From positions 1 through 64,000 of the forward strand of contig CAINUN010000016.1 in NCBI GenBank assembly GCA_903853805.1: a stretch of 64,000 nt of DNA, in the 5' to 3' direction. The notes under the pieces are model-generated. The model saw only the letters and a list, made by a program, of their open reading frames with translations. It made no database searches and had not been told where the DNA came from. Shown here one piece after another: positions 43,672-52,944 of the stretch. Both the position numbers and the translations under genes were made by a program. This DNA is from an uncultured Bacteroidota bacterium. GTDB lineage: Bacteria; Bacteroidota; Bacteroidia; Chitinophagales; Chitinophagaceae. Every line of letters begins with the position of its first letter. The stretch's first letter is position 1.

Positions 43672-46264
43672 CTGCTTTTTTGATAGTAGCTTTTTTAGTT
43701 GCCACTTTGGGTGTTTTTGATTCTTTCACGGGAGCAGCTTTTTTAGAAGCAGCTTTCTTTATTTGAGCATCAAATGCATTAGGCATTTGCTCCACTATCA
43801 TCGCTTTCACTACTTCAAGACTAATTTCTGCTAAATCTTCAGCAACATATTTCTCGCCATCAGCTTTCTTGCCTAGCTTCAACATCAATTTGCCAAAGCG
43901 AATAAAAGGTCCCCAACGACCATTTTCAATAGATATTTTTTCGGTTTCCCACTGACGAATATAACGATTGGCTTCCTTGTCAATCTTAGAACTAACTAAC
44001 TCGTCAATATCAGTTTGTTTAAGGTTATCAAAATCGTATTTCTTAGAAACATTGATGTATAAATCGCCCCATTTTACAAAGGGTCCAAAACGACCTTTTC
44101 CTTTAGTAACAGGTTGTCCTTGATAAAAACCAACAGGTGCATCGGCTTGTTGTTTTTCGCTGATGAGCTGCAAAGCACGCTCCATGTCAACAGTAAGCGG
44201 GTCTTCGTTTCTAGGCAGTGAAATAAAGGCTTCACCCCATTTTACATAAGGACCAAACCTTCCAAGATTCACAGATACTTCCTTGTCTTCAAGTTCGCCA
44301 AGTGTTACTGGTAATCTGAACAAATCAAGCGCTTCTTCAAGAGAAATTGTTTCAATACTCTGATTGGATTTAAGCGTAGCAAAACGTGGTTTTTCATCTT
44401 CATTTGCACCGCCAATTTGAATCATAGCGCCATATCTTCCTAAACGAGCAATGATGGGTTTGCCAGAAGTTGGGTCATTGCCCAATTCTCTTTCACCCTT
44501 CGCACGACTTGCTGTTTCAATGGTCTTTTCCACTGTTTCATGAAAAGGATGATAGAAGGCATCAATCATTTTATGCCATGCAATTTTGCCTTGTGCTATA
44601 TCGTCAAACTCCTCTTCAATTTTAGCTGTAAAGCTATAATCCATCACCTTAGTGAAATGTTCTTTCAAAAAATCCGTAACAACGATTCCAAGGTCAGTTG
44701 GAAAAAGTTTAGCACGCTCTGCGCCTACATTTTCAGTAGCTGTTACTTGTGTTATTTCATCGTTTTTTAAAGAAAGTATTTGGAAATCTCTTTTTACCCC
44801 TTCTTTATCTCGTCTTTCAACATATCCTCTTTGTTGAATGGTGCTAATGGTTGGCGCATAAGTTGAAGGACGTCCAATGCCCAATTCTTCTAGCTTTTTC
44901 ACCAAAGAAGCTTCTGTATATCTTGGATGCGGTCGGGTAAATCTTTCTGTTGCGCGCAATTCTTGTAAATCCAATTGTTGGCTCACTGATAGCGGTGGCA
45001 ACATGGCATTATTTTCATCTTCGCCATCTTCATCATCTTTACCTTCTGAATACACTTTCAAAAAACCATCAAACTTTAATACTTCACCAGTAGCCGTCAA
45101 TGGGTCAGTGTGCGTGGAAATACCAATCTTAGCAATGGTTCTTTCTAGTAGAGCATCTGCCATTTGACAAGCCATGGTGCGCTTCCAAATTAGGTCATAT
45201 AAACGTTGCGTATCCACATCGCCAATATTCATTACACTAAACTCTGTGGGACGAATGGCTTCGTGTGCCTCTTGTGCTGATTGATTTTTATTTTTAAAAA
45301 AACGTTGTTCGTGATATTGTTTACCATATTGTAAACTCACCGCTTTTTCAATACTCTCTAATGCTGTTGCAGATATGTTGACAGAGTCGGTACGCATATA
45401 GGTAATGTGCCCATTCTCGTAAAGCGTTTGTGCAATACGCATAGTCTTAGAAACAGGATAGCCCAGCTTTCTGCTCGCCTCTTGTTGAAGCGTAGAAGTA
45501 GTAAATGGCGGTGCTGGTGATTTCTTTGCTGGCTTCACCTGAACATCATTAACCTTATAGCTAGCTTTAACACACTGTTCTAAATATTTCTTTGCACTTC
45601 CAGCATCTTTTAAAGCATTTCCTTCTGCTTTGAAATTGACCAACTTTTTGTTGATATCAGGGGCTTGAAAAATACCTTCTACTTTAAAAGAAGCAGTAGG
45701 AGTAAACTGATTAATTTCTCTTTCTCTATCTACAATCAACCGCACAGAAACGGATTGTACACGACCAGCAGAAAGATTGTTGCGCATACTCATTTTGCGC
45801 CACAAAACTGGCGATAATTCAAAGCCCACAATTCTATCCAAAATACGTCTTGCTTGCTGTGCGTCTACCAAATCCATATTCACAGTGCGTGGATTTTCCA
45901 CAGCTTTGGTAATGGCAGGTTTCGTTATTTCATGAAAGACAATTCGCTTAGTAAATTTTGGATTTAAACCAAGCACTTCACACAAATGCCAAGAAATGGC
46001 TTCTCCCTCACGATCCTCATCCGTTGCCAGCCAAACTTCATCTGATTTTTTGGCAAGCGCTTTTAAGTCATTGACAACTTTATGCTTGTCATCTGATACT
46101 TTATAGTTGGGTTTGTAGCCGTTTTTGATGTCTATGCCCATATCCTCTTTTTCAAGATCACGGATATGTCCATAACAGGATTTCACTTCAAAGTTTTTAC
46201 CAAGGATTTTTTCAATGGTTTTGGCTTTGGCAGGCGACTCAACAATCAATAGGTTTTTAGCCAT
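43655..46264 (-). CDS. topA: DNA topoisomerase I
   Basis: An 869-residue type IA topoisomerase that relaxes negative supercoils. The Toprim domain starts at the N-terminus (LLIVESPAKAKTIEKILG, residues 5-22; ATDEDREGEAISWHL about 80-94). The active-site Tyr is Y289 in HITYMRTDS. The RPSTYAPTISTIQQRGYV motif and several C-terminal repeats (GRFGPYVKWGEAF, GRFGPFVKWGDLY, GRWGPFIRFG) follow, then a Lys/Ala-rich tail from about residue 825. It has no Cys4 zinc fingers, using the other C-terminal repeat type. It leads a two-gene operon with the SirB1-like gene. Confidence 0.96.
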   Translation of the reverse strand: MAKNLLIVESPAKAKTIEKILGKNFEVKSCYGHIRDLEKEDMGIDIKNGYKPNYKVSDDKHKVVNDLKALAKKSDEVWLATDEDREGEAISWHLCEVLGLNPKFTKRIVFHEITKPAITKAVENPRTVNMDLVDAQQARRILDRIVGFELSPVLWRKMSMRNNLSAGRVQSVSVRLIVDREREINQFTPTASFKVEGIFQAPDINKKLVNFKAEGNALKDAGSAKKYLEQCVKASYKVNDVQVKPAKKSPAPPFTTSTLQQEASRKLGYPVSKTMRIAQTLYENGHITYMRTDSVNISATALESIEKAVSLQYGKQYHEQRFFKNKNQSAQEAHEAIRPTEFSVMNIGDVDTQRLYDLIWKRTMACQMADALLERTIAKIGISTHTDPLTATGEVLKFDGFLKVYSEGKDDEDGEDENNAMLPPLSVSQQLDLQELRATERFTRPHPRYTEASLVKKLEELGIGRPSTYAPTISTIQQRGYVERRDKEGVKRDFQILSLKNDEITQVTATENVGAERAKLFPTDLGIVVTDFLKEHFTKVMDYSFTAKIEEEFDDIAQGKIAWHKMIDAFYHPFHETVEKTIETASRAKGERELGNDPTSGKPIIARLGRYGAMIQIGGANEDEKPRFATLKSNQSIETISLEEALDLFRLPVTLGELEDKEVSVNLGRFGPYVKWGEAFISLPRNEDPLTVDMERALQLISEKQQADAPVGFYQGQPVTKGKGRFGPFVKWGDLYINVSKKYDFDNLKQTDIDELVSSKIDKEANRYIRQWETEKISIENGRWGPFIRFGKLMLKLGKKADGEKYVAEDLAEISLEVVKAMIVEQMPNAFDAQIKKAASKKAAPVKESKTPKVATKKATIKKAVAPKK

Positions 46265-46354
46265 TAGGAGTTTATTAGTTGCGAATTTTTATTTCAAAAA
46301 ACGCCTTTCAGTTTTCATGAGAGGCGAGCAATATTAAAGGAATGTTTTTAAAAA

Positions 46355-46386
46355 ACGAAAGGGCGGCAATTAAGCCACCCTTTCAA
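46355..46386 (-). terminator. Rho-independent terminator after the T9SS cargo gene
   Basis: GAAAGGG-C-GGC pairs with GCC-A-CCCTTTC around AATTAA (one internal mismatch). On the minus strand it is followed by a T run. Confidence 0.8.
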
Positions 46387-46407
46387 AAAAAATATTTCAA
46401 CAAAAAA

Positions 46408-47793
46408 CTAATGCGCTACAACAATACGTTTTGTAGTGGTTAATCCATTTGCTTCAACAGTACAGAAATAAATACCAGAAGAAATATTTGATAAATTGAA
46501 ACTTGCTTTACCGTTGGTTGCTTTATTTATTCTTTGTGAACTAATCAATTGACCTAAAGAATTATTAAGTGTAAAGTTAAGGTCAGTACTATTGTTCATT
46601 GAATAAGAAATACTTACTTCTTGATTTGCTGGAGTTGGAATAGCATCACCAATAACACCTTGAATAGTATTTACATCAGCAACAGCTGTTAAATTACATG
46701 TTGGACAAGAAACAAGGAAATCCATATCAGGAAATTCGGTCTTTAATCCAGCAGTATATGCAACGGCAGGAACATACATTGAATCCCAACTTGGAGATTC
46801 AGGAAGAAATTTTACATGACCCATATTCCAATTTCCTGGTGTATATGTTGGAAACCCTGAGGTATTTTGTTCAAAAAATAATGGACGGAACATACCATAT
46901 TTGAATGGAGCTGTAGGGTTGATTGAACCACGGTAAGCTGTATCAGAAAATGCTGCATAAGTATCTCCAGATTTGAAAGTAACAGTTGCTCCTACATAAT
47001 TTCCAGCAGGAACACTCATGTTAGCAGCTACGGCAAATTCGTTTAATCCATTAACATCTGTATCGTTTACTGAAGCAGCAGTAAGTAATAAATCCTTAAC
47101 AATAACAGCAGGGGCACCTGTTGCACCTGGGTTTTTAAGGGCTGTATTTGTAGATGGGTTATGCCAAATTGCACCAAAACGTACGGTATCATAACCAAAG
47201 TTTGACATCATACCTGTAAAATAATAGAAAGGCATGTTTGTTGAACTGCCATTTCCATTAATAAAAGAGAAACGAAGTGTATCTACAATTCCTGCTTTTG
47301 CTGGGTTTCTTCCGTAAATACCTCTAACCTTTACTGAATCTAAAGTATAGCTATTACCTGTTTTTACAGCAATTTCGCCAGGGTATGCAGTAGGACTATT
47401 GAAATCTGTATTATTACTAATAGGGTCAAATGTCATTGCATAAGTAGCAAATTGGATAGTATCAGCTACAAAACCACCAGAACCATCTGAATAAATCCCA
47501 AACATGTCAGGACGAAACCACATGTAAGGAAATTGGCTATTACTTAATACACTTGCATTCAACTTTGACATCCAATCAATATAGTTATACCAACGGGAAC
47601 CACCAAGCGTAGTTTTGTTTGCAGTATTTCCATTGTTGCTTCTAACAGCACCAGAAAATTGTCTGCCATTATTAAGATAGACATTTTCTTTTTTGTCTAT
47701 GCCACCAACACGTACAACCGAATTTGATAAGGATTGTGCGTTAATGTTTGCTGCAACTATAGTTGCAGTCATAAGTAAAAGTAATTTTTTCAT
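46408..47793 (-). CDS. Secreted protein with T9SS type A sorting tail
   Basis: A 461-residue secreted protein. I use the ATG at 47793 (MKKLLLLMTATIVAANINAQ, a typical signal peptide). The central region (about 30-360) is beta-rich with Asn, Gly and aromatic residues (WYNYIDWMSKLNASVLSNSQ near 80). I do not recognise the domain. The C-terminus (about residues 385-461, SISYSMNNSTDLNFTLNNSL and SSGIYFCTVEANGLTTTKRI) is a T9SS type A tail. Its target is the cell surface or medium. TACCTTTA upstream is a likely promoter element. It stands alone, divergent from the proline dehydrogenase gene. Confidence 0.8.
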   Translation of the reverse strand: MKKLLLLMTATIVAANINAQSLSNSVVRVGGIDKKENVYLNNGRQFSGAVRSNNGNTANKTTLGGSRWYNYIDWMSKLNASVLSNSQFPYMWFRPDMFGIYSDGSGGFVADTIQFATYAMTFDPISNNTDFNSPTAYPGEIAVKTGNSYTLDSVKVRGIYGRNPAKAGIVDTLRFSFINGNGSSTNMPFYYFTGMMSNFGYDTVRFGAIWHNPSTNTALKNPGATGAPAVIVKDLLLTAASVNDTDVNGLNEFAVAANMSVPAGNYVGATVTFKSGDTYAAFSDTAYRGSINPTAPFKYGMFRPLFFEQNTSGFPTYTPGNWNMGHVKFLPESPSWDSMYVPAVAYTAGLKTEFPDMDFLVSCPTCNLTAVADVNTIQGVIGDAIPTPANQEVSISYSMNNSTDLNFTLNNSLGQLISSQRINKATNGKASFNLSNISSGIYFCTVEANGLTTTKRIVVAH

Positions 47794-47825
47794 CGTTGAT
47801 TTTTTTTGAAAAATTTTATTTGGCG

Positions 47826-47833
47826 TAAAGGTA
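47826..47833 (-). promoter_or_regulatory. Candidate promoter element of the T9SS cargo gene
   Basis: The minus strand reads TACCTTTA, one base from TAnnTTTG, 33 bp before the ATG at 47793. Confidence 0.35.
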
Positions 47834-47951
47834 AAGATTCTTGTTACAACAAGACAAAAAAAATTATTGCAAAAACTGTTTTTAATCATAGTTTTTTTCA
47901 GAAAATTAACTTGCCAAAAAAGGACCATAAATTTGTCCAACAATTCAATTT

Positions 47952-49118
47952 ATGCTTCCTTCTTTCGATAATACAGAAATAGCTTTCCGCTACAAATCAA
48001 ATCGCGATCTAAATCAGGCTCATTTTCTTTTTTCATTCATGAACTCCTCTCAGCTTACTAAGTTGGGCATTGGTTTTACTTCCTGGGCTATGAACATTGG
48101 GCTACCTATCAACAGTATCATAAAGCAAACCATTTTCAAACAGTTTTGTGGTGGCGAAAATTTGAGTGAAGCCGCACTTACCGCTCAGCTGTTAGCAAAG
48201 TATGATGTAGGCATTATCCTCGATTATGGTGTGGAAGGCAAAGAAGATGAAAAGGAATATGACAAAGCTGTTCCTGAGTTTGTGAAGACTATTGAATATG
48301 CCGCTGGGAAAAAGAATATTCCTTTTATTGCCTTAAAGATTACTGGTTTTGCTCGCTTTAGCCTTATGGAAAAGGTGAATAATAAAGAACCGCTTACGAA
48401 AGCCGAACAAGAAGAATGGCAACGTGTTGTTAAACGTATTGATACAATTTGTGAAGCTGCGTTTAAACATAAAGTGAAGGTTTCGATTGATGCTGAAGAA
48501 ACTTGGATTCAAGAGGCAGGCAATGAATTGGTGGATGCGATGATGTTGAAATACAATAAAGTAGAAGCAATTATTTTCAACACTTTTCAACTTTATTGTC
48601 ATGGTTCTCTTCCTTTCTTAAAATATTGCTACGATTGGGCAAAAGAAAATGGAATTGTGTATGGCGCAAAACTTGTTCGTGGCGCTTATATGGAAAAAGA
48701 ACGTACTCGTGCAATAGAAAAAGGATACCCATCGCCTATTCAACCTAATAAAGAAGCTACTGACAAAGACTATGATGAAGCTGTCATTTTCTGTCTTGAA
48801 AGATTAGATACATTTTCTGTTTTCATTGGCACACACAATGAAAAAAGCAGCATGATTGGGGCCCAATACATGATGGAACACAACATTCCTACTAATCATT
48901 CACGCGTTATTTTTTCTCAGCTTTTAGGAATGAGCGACAATATAACTTTCAACCTTGCTTCTGAAGGATTTCATGTGGCTAAATACTTGCCTTACGGTCC
49001 TGTGAAAGATGTGGTGCCCTATCTCATGCGACGTGCTCAAGAAAACACTTCGGTAAAAGGACAAACCGGAAGGGAGCTTTCATTAATCAAAAAGGAATTA
49101 AAAAGAAGAAAACAATAA
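47952..49118 (+). CDS. Proline dehydrogenase
   Basis: A 388-residue FAD enzyme that oxidises proline to pyrroline-5-carboxylate. The barrel segments FIALKITGFARFSLMEKVN, KVSIDAEETWIQEAGNELV, AIIFNTFQLYCHG, YGAKLVRGAYMEKERTRAI and FIGTHNEKSSMIGAQYMME match the PutA catalytic domain, with RGAYME and the C-terminal PYLMRRAQENTSVKGQT holding substrate-binding residues. It is a stand-alone proline dehydrogenase without the P5C dehydrogenase part. It is followed by a strong terminator. Confidence 0.92.
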   Translation: MLPSFDNTEIAFRYKSNRDLNQAHFLFSFMNSSQLTKLGIGFTSWAMNIGLPINSIIKQTIFKQFCGGENLSEAALTAQLLAKYDVGIILDYGVEGKEDEKEYDKAVPEFVKTIEYAAGKKNIPFIALKITGFARFSLMEKVNNKEPLTKAEQEEWQRVVKRIDTICEAAFKHKVKVSIDAEETWIQEAGNELVDAMMLKYNKVEAIIFNTFQLYCHGSLPFLKYCYDWAKENGIVYGAKLVRGAYMEKERTRAIEKGYPSPIQPNKEATDKDYDEAVIFCLERLDTFSVFIGTHNEKSSMIGAQYMMEHNIPTNHSRVIFSQLLGMSDNITFNLASEGFHVAKYLPYGPVKDVVPYLMRRAQENTSVKGQTGRELSLIKKELKRRKQ

Positions 49119-49120
49119 TC

Positions 49121-49165
49121 AAAAAGCCACCCGAAACAAGGTGGCTTTTATTTTTTTATCGTTCA
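49121..49165 (+). terminator. Rho-independent terminator after the proline dehydrogenase gene
   Basis: AAAAGCCACC and GGTGGCTTTT form a 10-bp stem with loop CGAAACAA, followed by a run of T. Its T tail overlaps the stop of the convergent ftsB-like gene. Confidence 0.88.
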
Positions 49166-49440
49166 ATCACATAAAGGTCTTCGCTGTCGCGCTTCATGTT
49201 GTAATGTTCTCGGGCGTATTCTTCCAATTTTTCAGGATTGCTTACTAAGTTGTAATGCTCTTTTTCCATGCGAGAAATTTCGGATTTTAGATACGCTATA
49301 TTCCTTTCTGTTTCTCGCAATTCCTGTTTTCTATCTTCTTGATTGGTCCAATTGTCGTTATCAAAACAAACCATCCAAATACCGAATGCAAGTCCAGTAA
49401 TCAGAAATTTATTGGTGATAATTTGCCAAACCTTTTTCAT
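49156..49440 (-). CDS. FtsB/DivIC-like septum formation protein
   Basis: A 94-residue single-pass membrane protein with a helix at about residues 10-26 (FLITGLAFGIWMVCFDND) followed by a coiled coil (DRKQELRETERNIAYLKSEI, about 35-60). The ending EEYAREHYNMKRDSEDLYVI is typical of FtsB/DivIC proteins, which bridge FtsL and FtsQ in the divisome. It lies 34 bp after eno, a neighbour order also found in other bacteria. Confidence 0.85.
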   Translation of the reverse strand: MKKVWQIITNKFLITGLAFGIWMVCFDNDNWTNQEDRKQELRETERNIAYLKSEISRMEKEHYNLVSNPEKLEEYAREHYNMKRDSEDLYVIER

Positions 49441-49474
49441 TACAATGGCTAAGCTAAGCCTTTCTTTTTAAAAA

Positions 49475-50776
<1,302 letters not shown>

Positions 50777-50787
50777 TTAGAACGGCG

Positions 50788-50795
50788 CAAAGGTA
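50788..50795 (-). promoter_or_regulatory. Enolase promoter -7 element
   Basis: The minus strand reads TACCTTTG, 24 bp before the eno ATG, giving a short leader. It is a perfect TAnnTTTG match for a strongly expressed gene. Confidence 0.6.
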
Positions 50796-50868
50796 AATGG
50801 GATAAATGAAAAAATATAGGGCTGATTTTTAGAAGAAAAACTATTGATTTTCTGAGCTCCACTACCTG

Positions 50869-51156
50869 TTATTCAATTTCTACAAATCGAACATTCTCGC
50901 TAAGGCAGAGTTCCATTGCATTGCTACGAGCTATTTCTATCGACTGTTTTTGCTGATAAACATATCGAATTCTTGGGTCGGCATCTACCATTTTCCTTGC
51001 TTGAAATCCAGTATCATCATCAGATCCATTATCAAGAATGATGCAATGCCATGTTTCCTTTTCGTGCTCTTTCAATTGATTAATGGCTGCTATCATTTTA
51101 CTAACAGCATTGTAGGAAATGAAAACATAGGATATAGTTGGCTCAGTGATTTTCAT
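50869..51156 (-). pseudogene. Truncated family 2 glycosyltransferase (95 aa)
   Basis: The 95 residues match the N-terminal half of a GT-A glycosyltransferase: TISYVFISYNAVSKMIAAIN, then WHCIILDNGSDDDTGF with the nucleotide-binding Asp, and SIEIARSNAMELCLSENVRF. It stops after VRFVEIE, right where the DxD catalytic motif should come. Full family members are usually more than 230 residues. The 100 bases after the stop, up to the eno promoter, do not continue the domain in any frame I can see. It may be a decayed remnant or a short domain protein still in use. It lies upstream of eno on the same strand. Confidence 0.55.
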
Positions 51157-51252
51157 GGATAAATTTTAAGAAAGCATTTTGGTGATTATGGTCATGCGCT
51201 TTTTTCGATAAAGAATAAATCTGTAACTTTTCTCCACAAAAATAATATTCGC

Positions 51253-52074
51253 ATGCTACCAATACTCATTCCCACCGACTTTTCAGATGTTGCAAACAAT
51301 GCAGTTCATTTTGGCTGTAGTATGGCCATTGACCAAAACAATTCTGTTGTGTTGCTTCATGCATTTATGATGCCCGTGAACATCAATGAAGACCCAATGA
51401 TGATTATGCCATTGAATGAGGGACAGGAAATTGCAGAAGGGAGGTTCGATGCTTTTACTGAACGACTACGCAAAGAATATCCACAGTTGAAGATTGAATC
51501 TGTATTCATGATGGGCGACCTGCATGATTGTATTGATGATTATGCTTCTGAAAATCCTATTAGTATAGTAGTGATGGGTAATAGTGGCGAAGGCTCAACG
51601 ATGCTTTGGTTGGGCAGCAATGTGACAAGTGTGATGAAGCATGTAAAACAATTTGTGTTGGCAGTGCCTTCAAAAATTAGTTATGCTCGCCCATTAAAAA
51701 TAGGTTTTGCTTGCGATTTTAAATCTCATAAAAACCATGAACAGCTACAACAATTAGCTGATTGGGTTCAAATTCTAGGAGCAGAATTGCATGTGGTGAA
51801 TGTGAACGATAACAACAAGGATGTTTCACCTGAATCAATTTATGAAGACTCAATTGTTCATCAAGCACTGATGAAAGTAAAGCCCGAATATCATTTGCTA
51901 CAAGGGCAAAACGCTGATGAAGTGATTAATGGTTTTGTAAATACCCATAACATGGACTGGTTGGTAATAGCGCCCCATCATCATTCCTTCTTTGAGCGCA
52001 TTTTTCATAAAAGCCATACAACTACTTTGATTCAACATTGTGCAGTGCCTCTACTTGCTATTCATGAATTGTAA
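51253..52074 (+). CDS. Universal stress protein, two tandem Usp domains
   Basis: A 273-residue soluble protein with two Usp folds (about residues 1-140 and 145-273). The start LPILIPTDFSDVANNAVHFG and the ATP-loop-like VVMGNSGEGSTMLWLGSNVT are typical of the first domain. The second (KIGFACDFKSHKNHEQLQQ onward) ends in IQHCAVPLLAIHEL. The second domain lacks a clear G-x2-G-x9-G(S/T) loop (HHHSFFERIFHKSHTTTLIQ instead), so it may be a non-binding partner. Role in stress response is by family only. Confidence 0.85.
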   Translation: MLPILIPTDFSDVANNAVHFGCSMAIDQNNSVVLLHAFMMPVNINEDPMMIMPLNEGQEIAEGRFDAFTERLRKEYPQLKIESVFMMGDLHDCIDDYASENPISIVVMGNSGEGSTMLWLGSNVTSVMKHVKQFVLAVPSKISYARPLKIGFACDFKSHKNHEQLQQLADWVQILGAELHVVNVNDNNKDVSPESIYEDSIVHQALMKVKPEYHLLQGQNADEVINGFVNTHNMDWLVIAPHHHSFFERIFHKSHTTTLIQHCAVPLLAIHEL

Positions 52075-52182
52075 GAATGTTGCAGTTGCATTATTTATGT
52101 AGTGCAAAAGATTGTTTTTACAGGCAGTATTTTCAACTAATTTCAAAAAAGGAATGAGGAAATTGGAGGAAATTGTTGGTGT

Positions 52183-52533
52183 TTATTGTTGTTTTTCGAT
52201 GCCTTCGAGGAGTGTGGAAAGTTGGTCGAGTTGATCGGGGTTGAGGTTGCGGATTCGGGTGGTGAGGGGTGGTGTGTTTTTCTTTTTGAGTTTTTGTAAG
52301 GCGTGGGTTTCGGTGAGTGGATGGGAAGGGGAATCGACCCAAACGAAAAGATCGGAAGGGAGGCAGTTGAGGGCGTGGCAAATTTTGGAGATATGGAGAA
52401 TGTTGATGAAGGTGAAGTTGGAATTGAGGATGTTGGAGGCAGTGGAACGGTGGATGCCGATTTTTTGGAGGAAGAGGTTGTGTTGTTCGATGCCTTTGTC
52501 GTTGAGGAGGTTGTGGAGGTTGAGGACTAGCAT
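52183..52533 (-). CDS. XRE-type helix-turn-helix regulator
   Basis: A 116-residue protein. Residues 1-65 form a XRE-like HTH: LHNLLNDKGIEQHNLFLQKI, then the recognition helix HRSTASNILNSNF and ISKICHALNCLPSDLFVWV. A C-terminal tail (about 70-116) has a charged stretch and ends in LDQLSTLLEGIEKQQ, perhaps an oligomerisation helix. Its codons are C-rich in third position, unlike the AT-rich neighbours, which makes the opposite strand G-rich and opens long overlapping frames that I regard as shadows. The 21-bp repeat array lies 40 bp upstream and could be its target or its own control region. Confidence 0.75.
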   Translation of the reverse strand: MLVLNLHNLLNDKGIEQHNLFLQKIGIHRSTASNILNSNFTFINILHISKICHALNCLPSDLFVWVDSPSHPLTETHALQKLKKKNTPPLTTRIRNLNPDQLDQLSTLLEGIEKQQ

Positions 52534-52572
52534 GATTGTTTGTTTTTATTGAGGACAAAGATATGCAAAACT

Positions 52573-52887
52573 ATGGAACCGGATGACATACTGATGGAAC
52601 TGGATGATAAACTGATGGAATAGGATTAGATACTGATGGAATAGATTGACATACTGATGGAATGGGATTAGATACCGATGGAACAGGATGAGATACTGAT
52701 GGAATTGGATTAGATACTGATAGAACCGGATGAGATACTGATGGAATTGGATTAGATACTGATAGAACCGGATGAGATACCGATGGAACCGGATGAGATA
52801 TTAATGGAATAGGATGACATACAGATGGAATATGATGAGATAATGATGGAATGGGATGATATACCTATGGAATGAATTTGCTATAGT
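52573..52887. repeat. Tandem repeat, 21-bp unit, about 15 copies
   Basis: The hexamer ATGGAA (ATAGAA in two copies) recurs at 52573, 52594, 52615, 52636, 52657, 52678, 52699, 52720, 52741, 52762, 52783, 52804, 52825, 52846 and 52867, every 21 bp exactly. The rest of each unit is close to GGATKAGATACTG. All forward frames hit stop codons (for example TAG in GAATAG), and the minus frames are interrupted too, so it is not coding. The period equals two helical turns. The array fills most of the gap between the HTH gene and the kelch gene. Confidence 0.93.
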
Positions 52888-52919
52888 GAATTATTATTGT
52901 TTCGATAGTCTTATTTAAT

Positions 52920-52927
52920 TACCTTTC
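52920..52927 (+). promoter_or_regulatory. Candidate promoter element of the kelch gene
   Basis: TACCTTTC, one base from TAnnTTTG, 25 bp before the ATG at 52945, directly downstream of the repeat array. Confidence 0.35.
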
Positions 52928-52944
52928 AAAAAAAATAACAATGC

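Noticed and set aside
52133-52558. 141-codon Pro/His/Arg-rich minus frame and 103-codon and 75-codon plus frames over the HTH gene
   Set aside because: Extreme composition (runs of PQPPQPPQ, or W/R/G-rich) and overlap with the recognisable HTH domain; they come from the C-rich third positions of that gene.
52573-52887. CRISPR array or coding repeat (7-residue unit)
   Set aside because: No spacers, and stop codons occur in all frames, including TAG in the ATGGAA frame.
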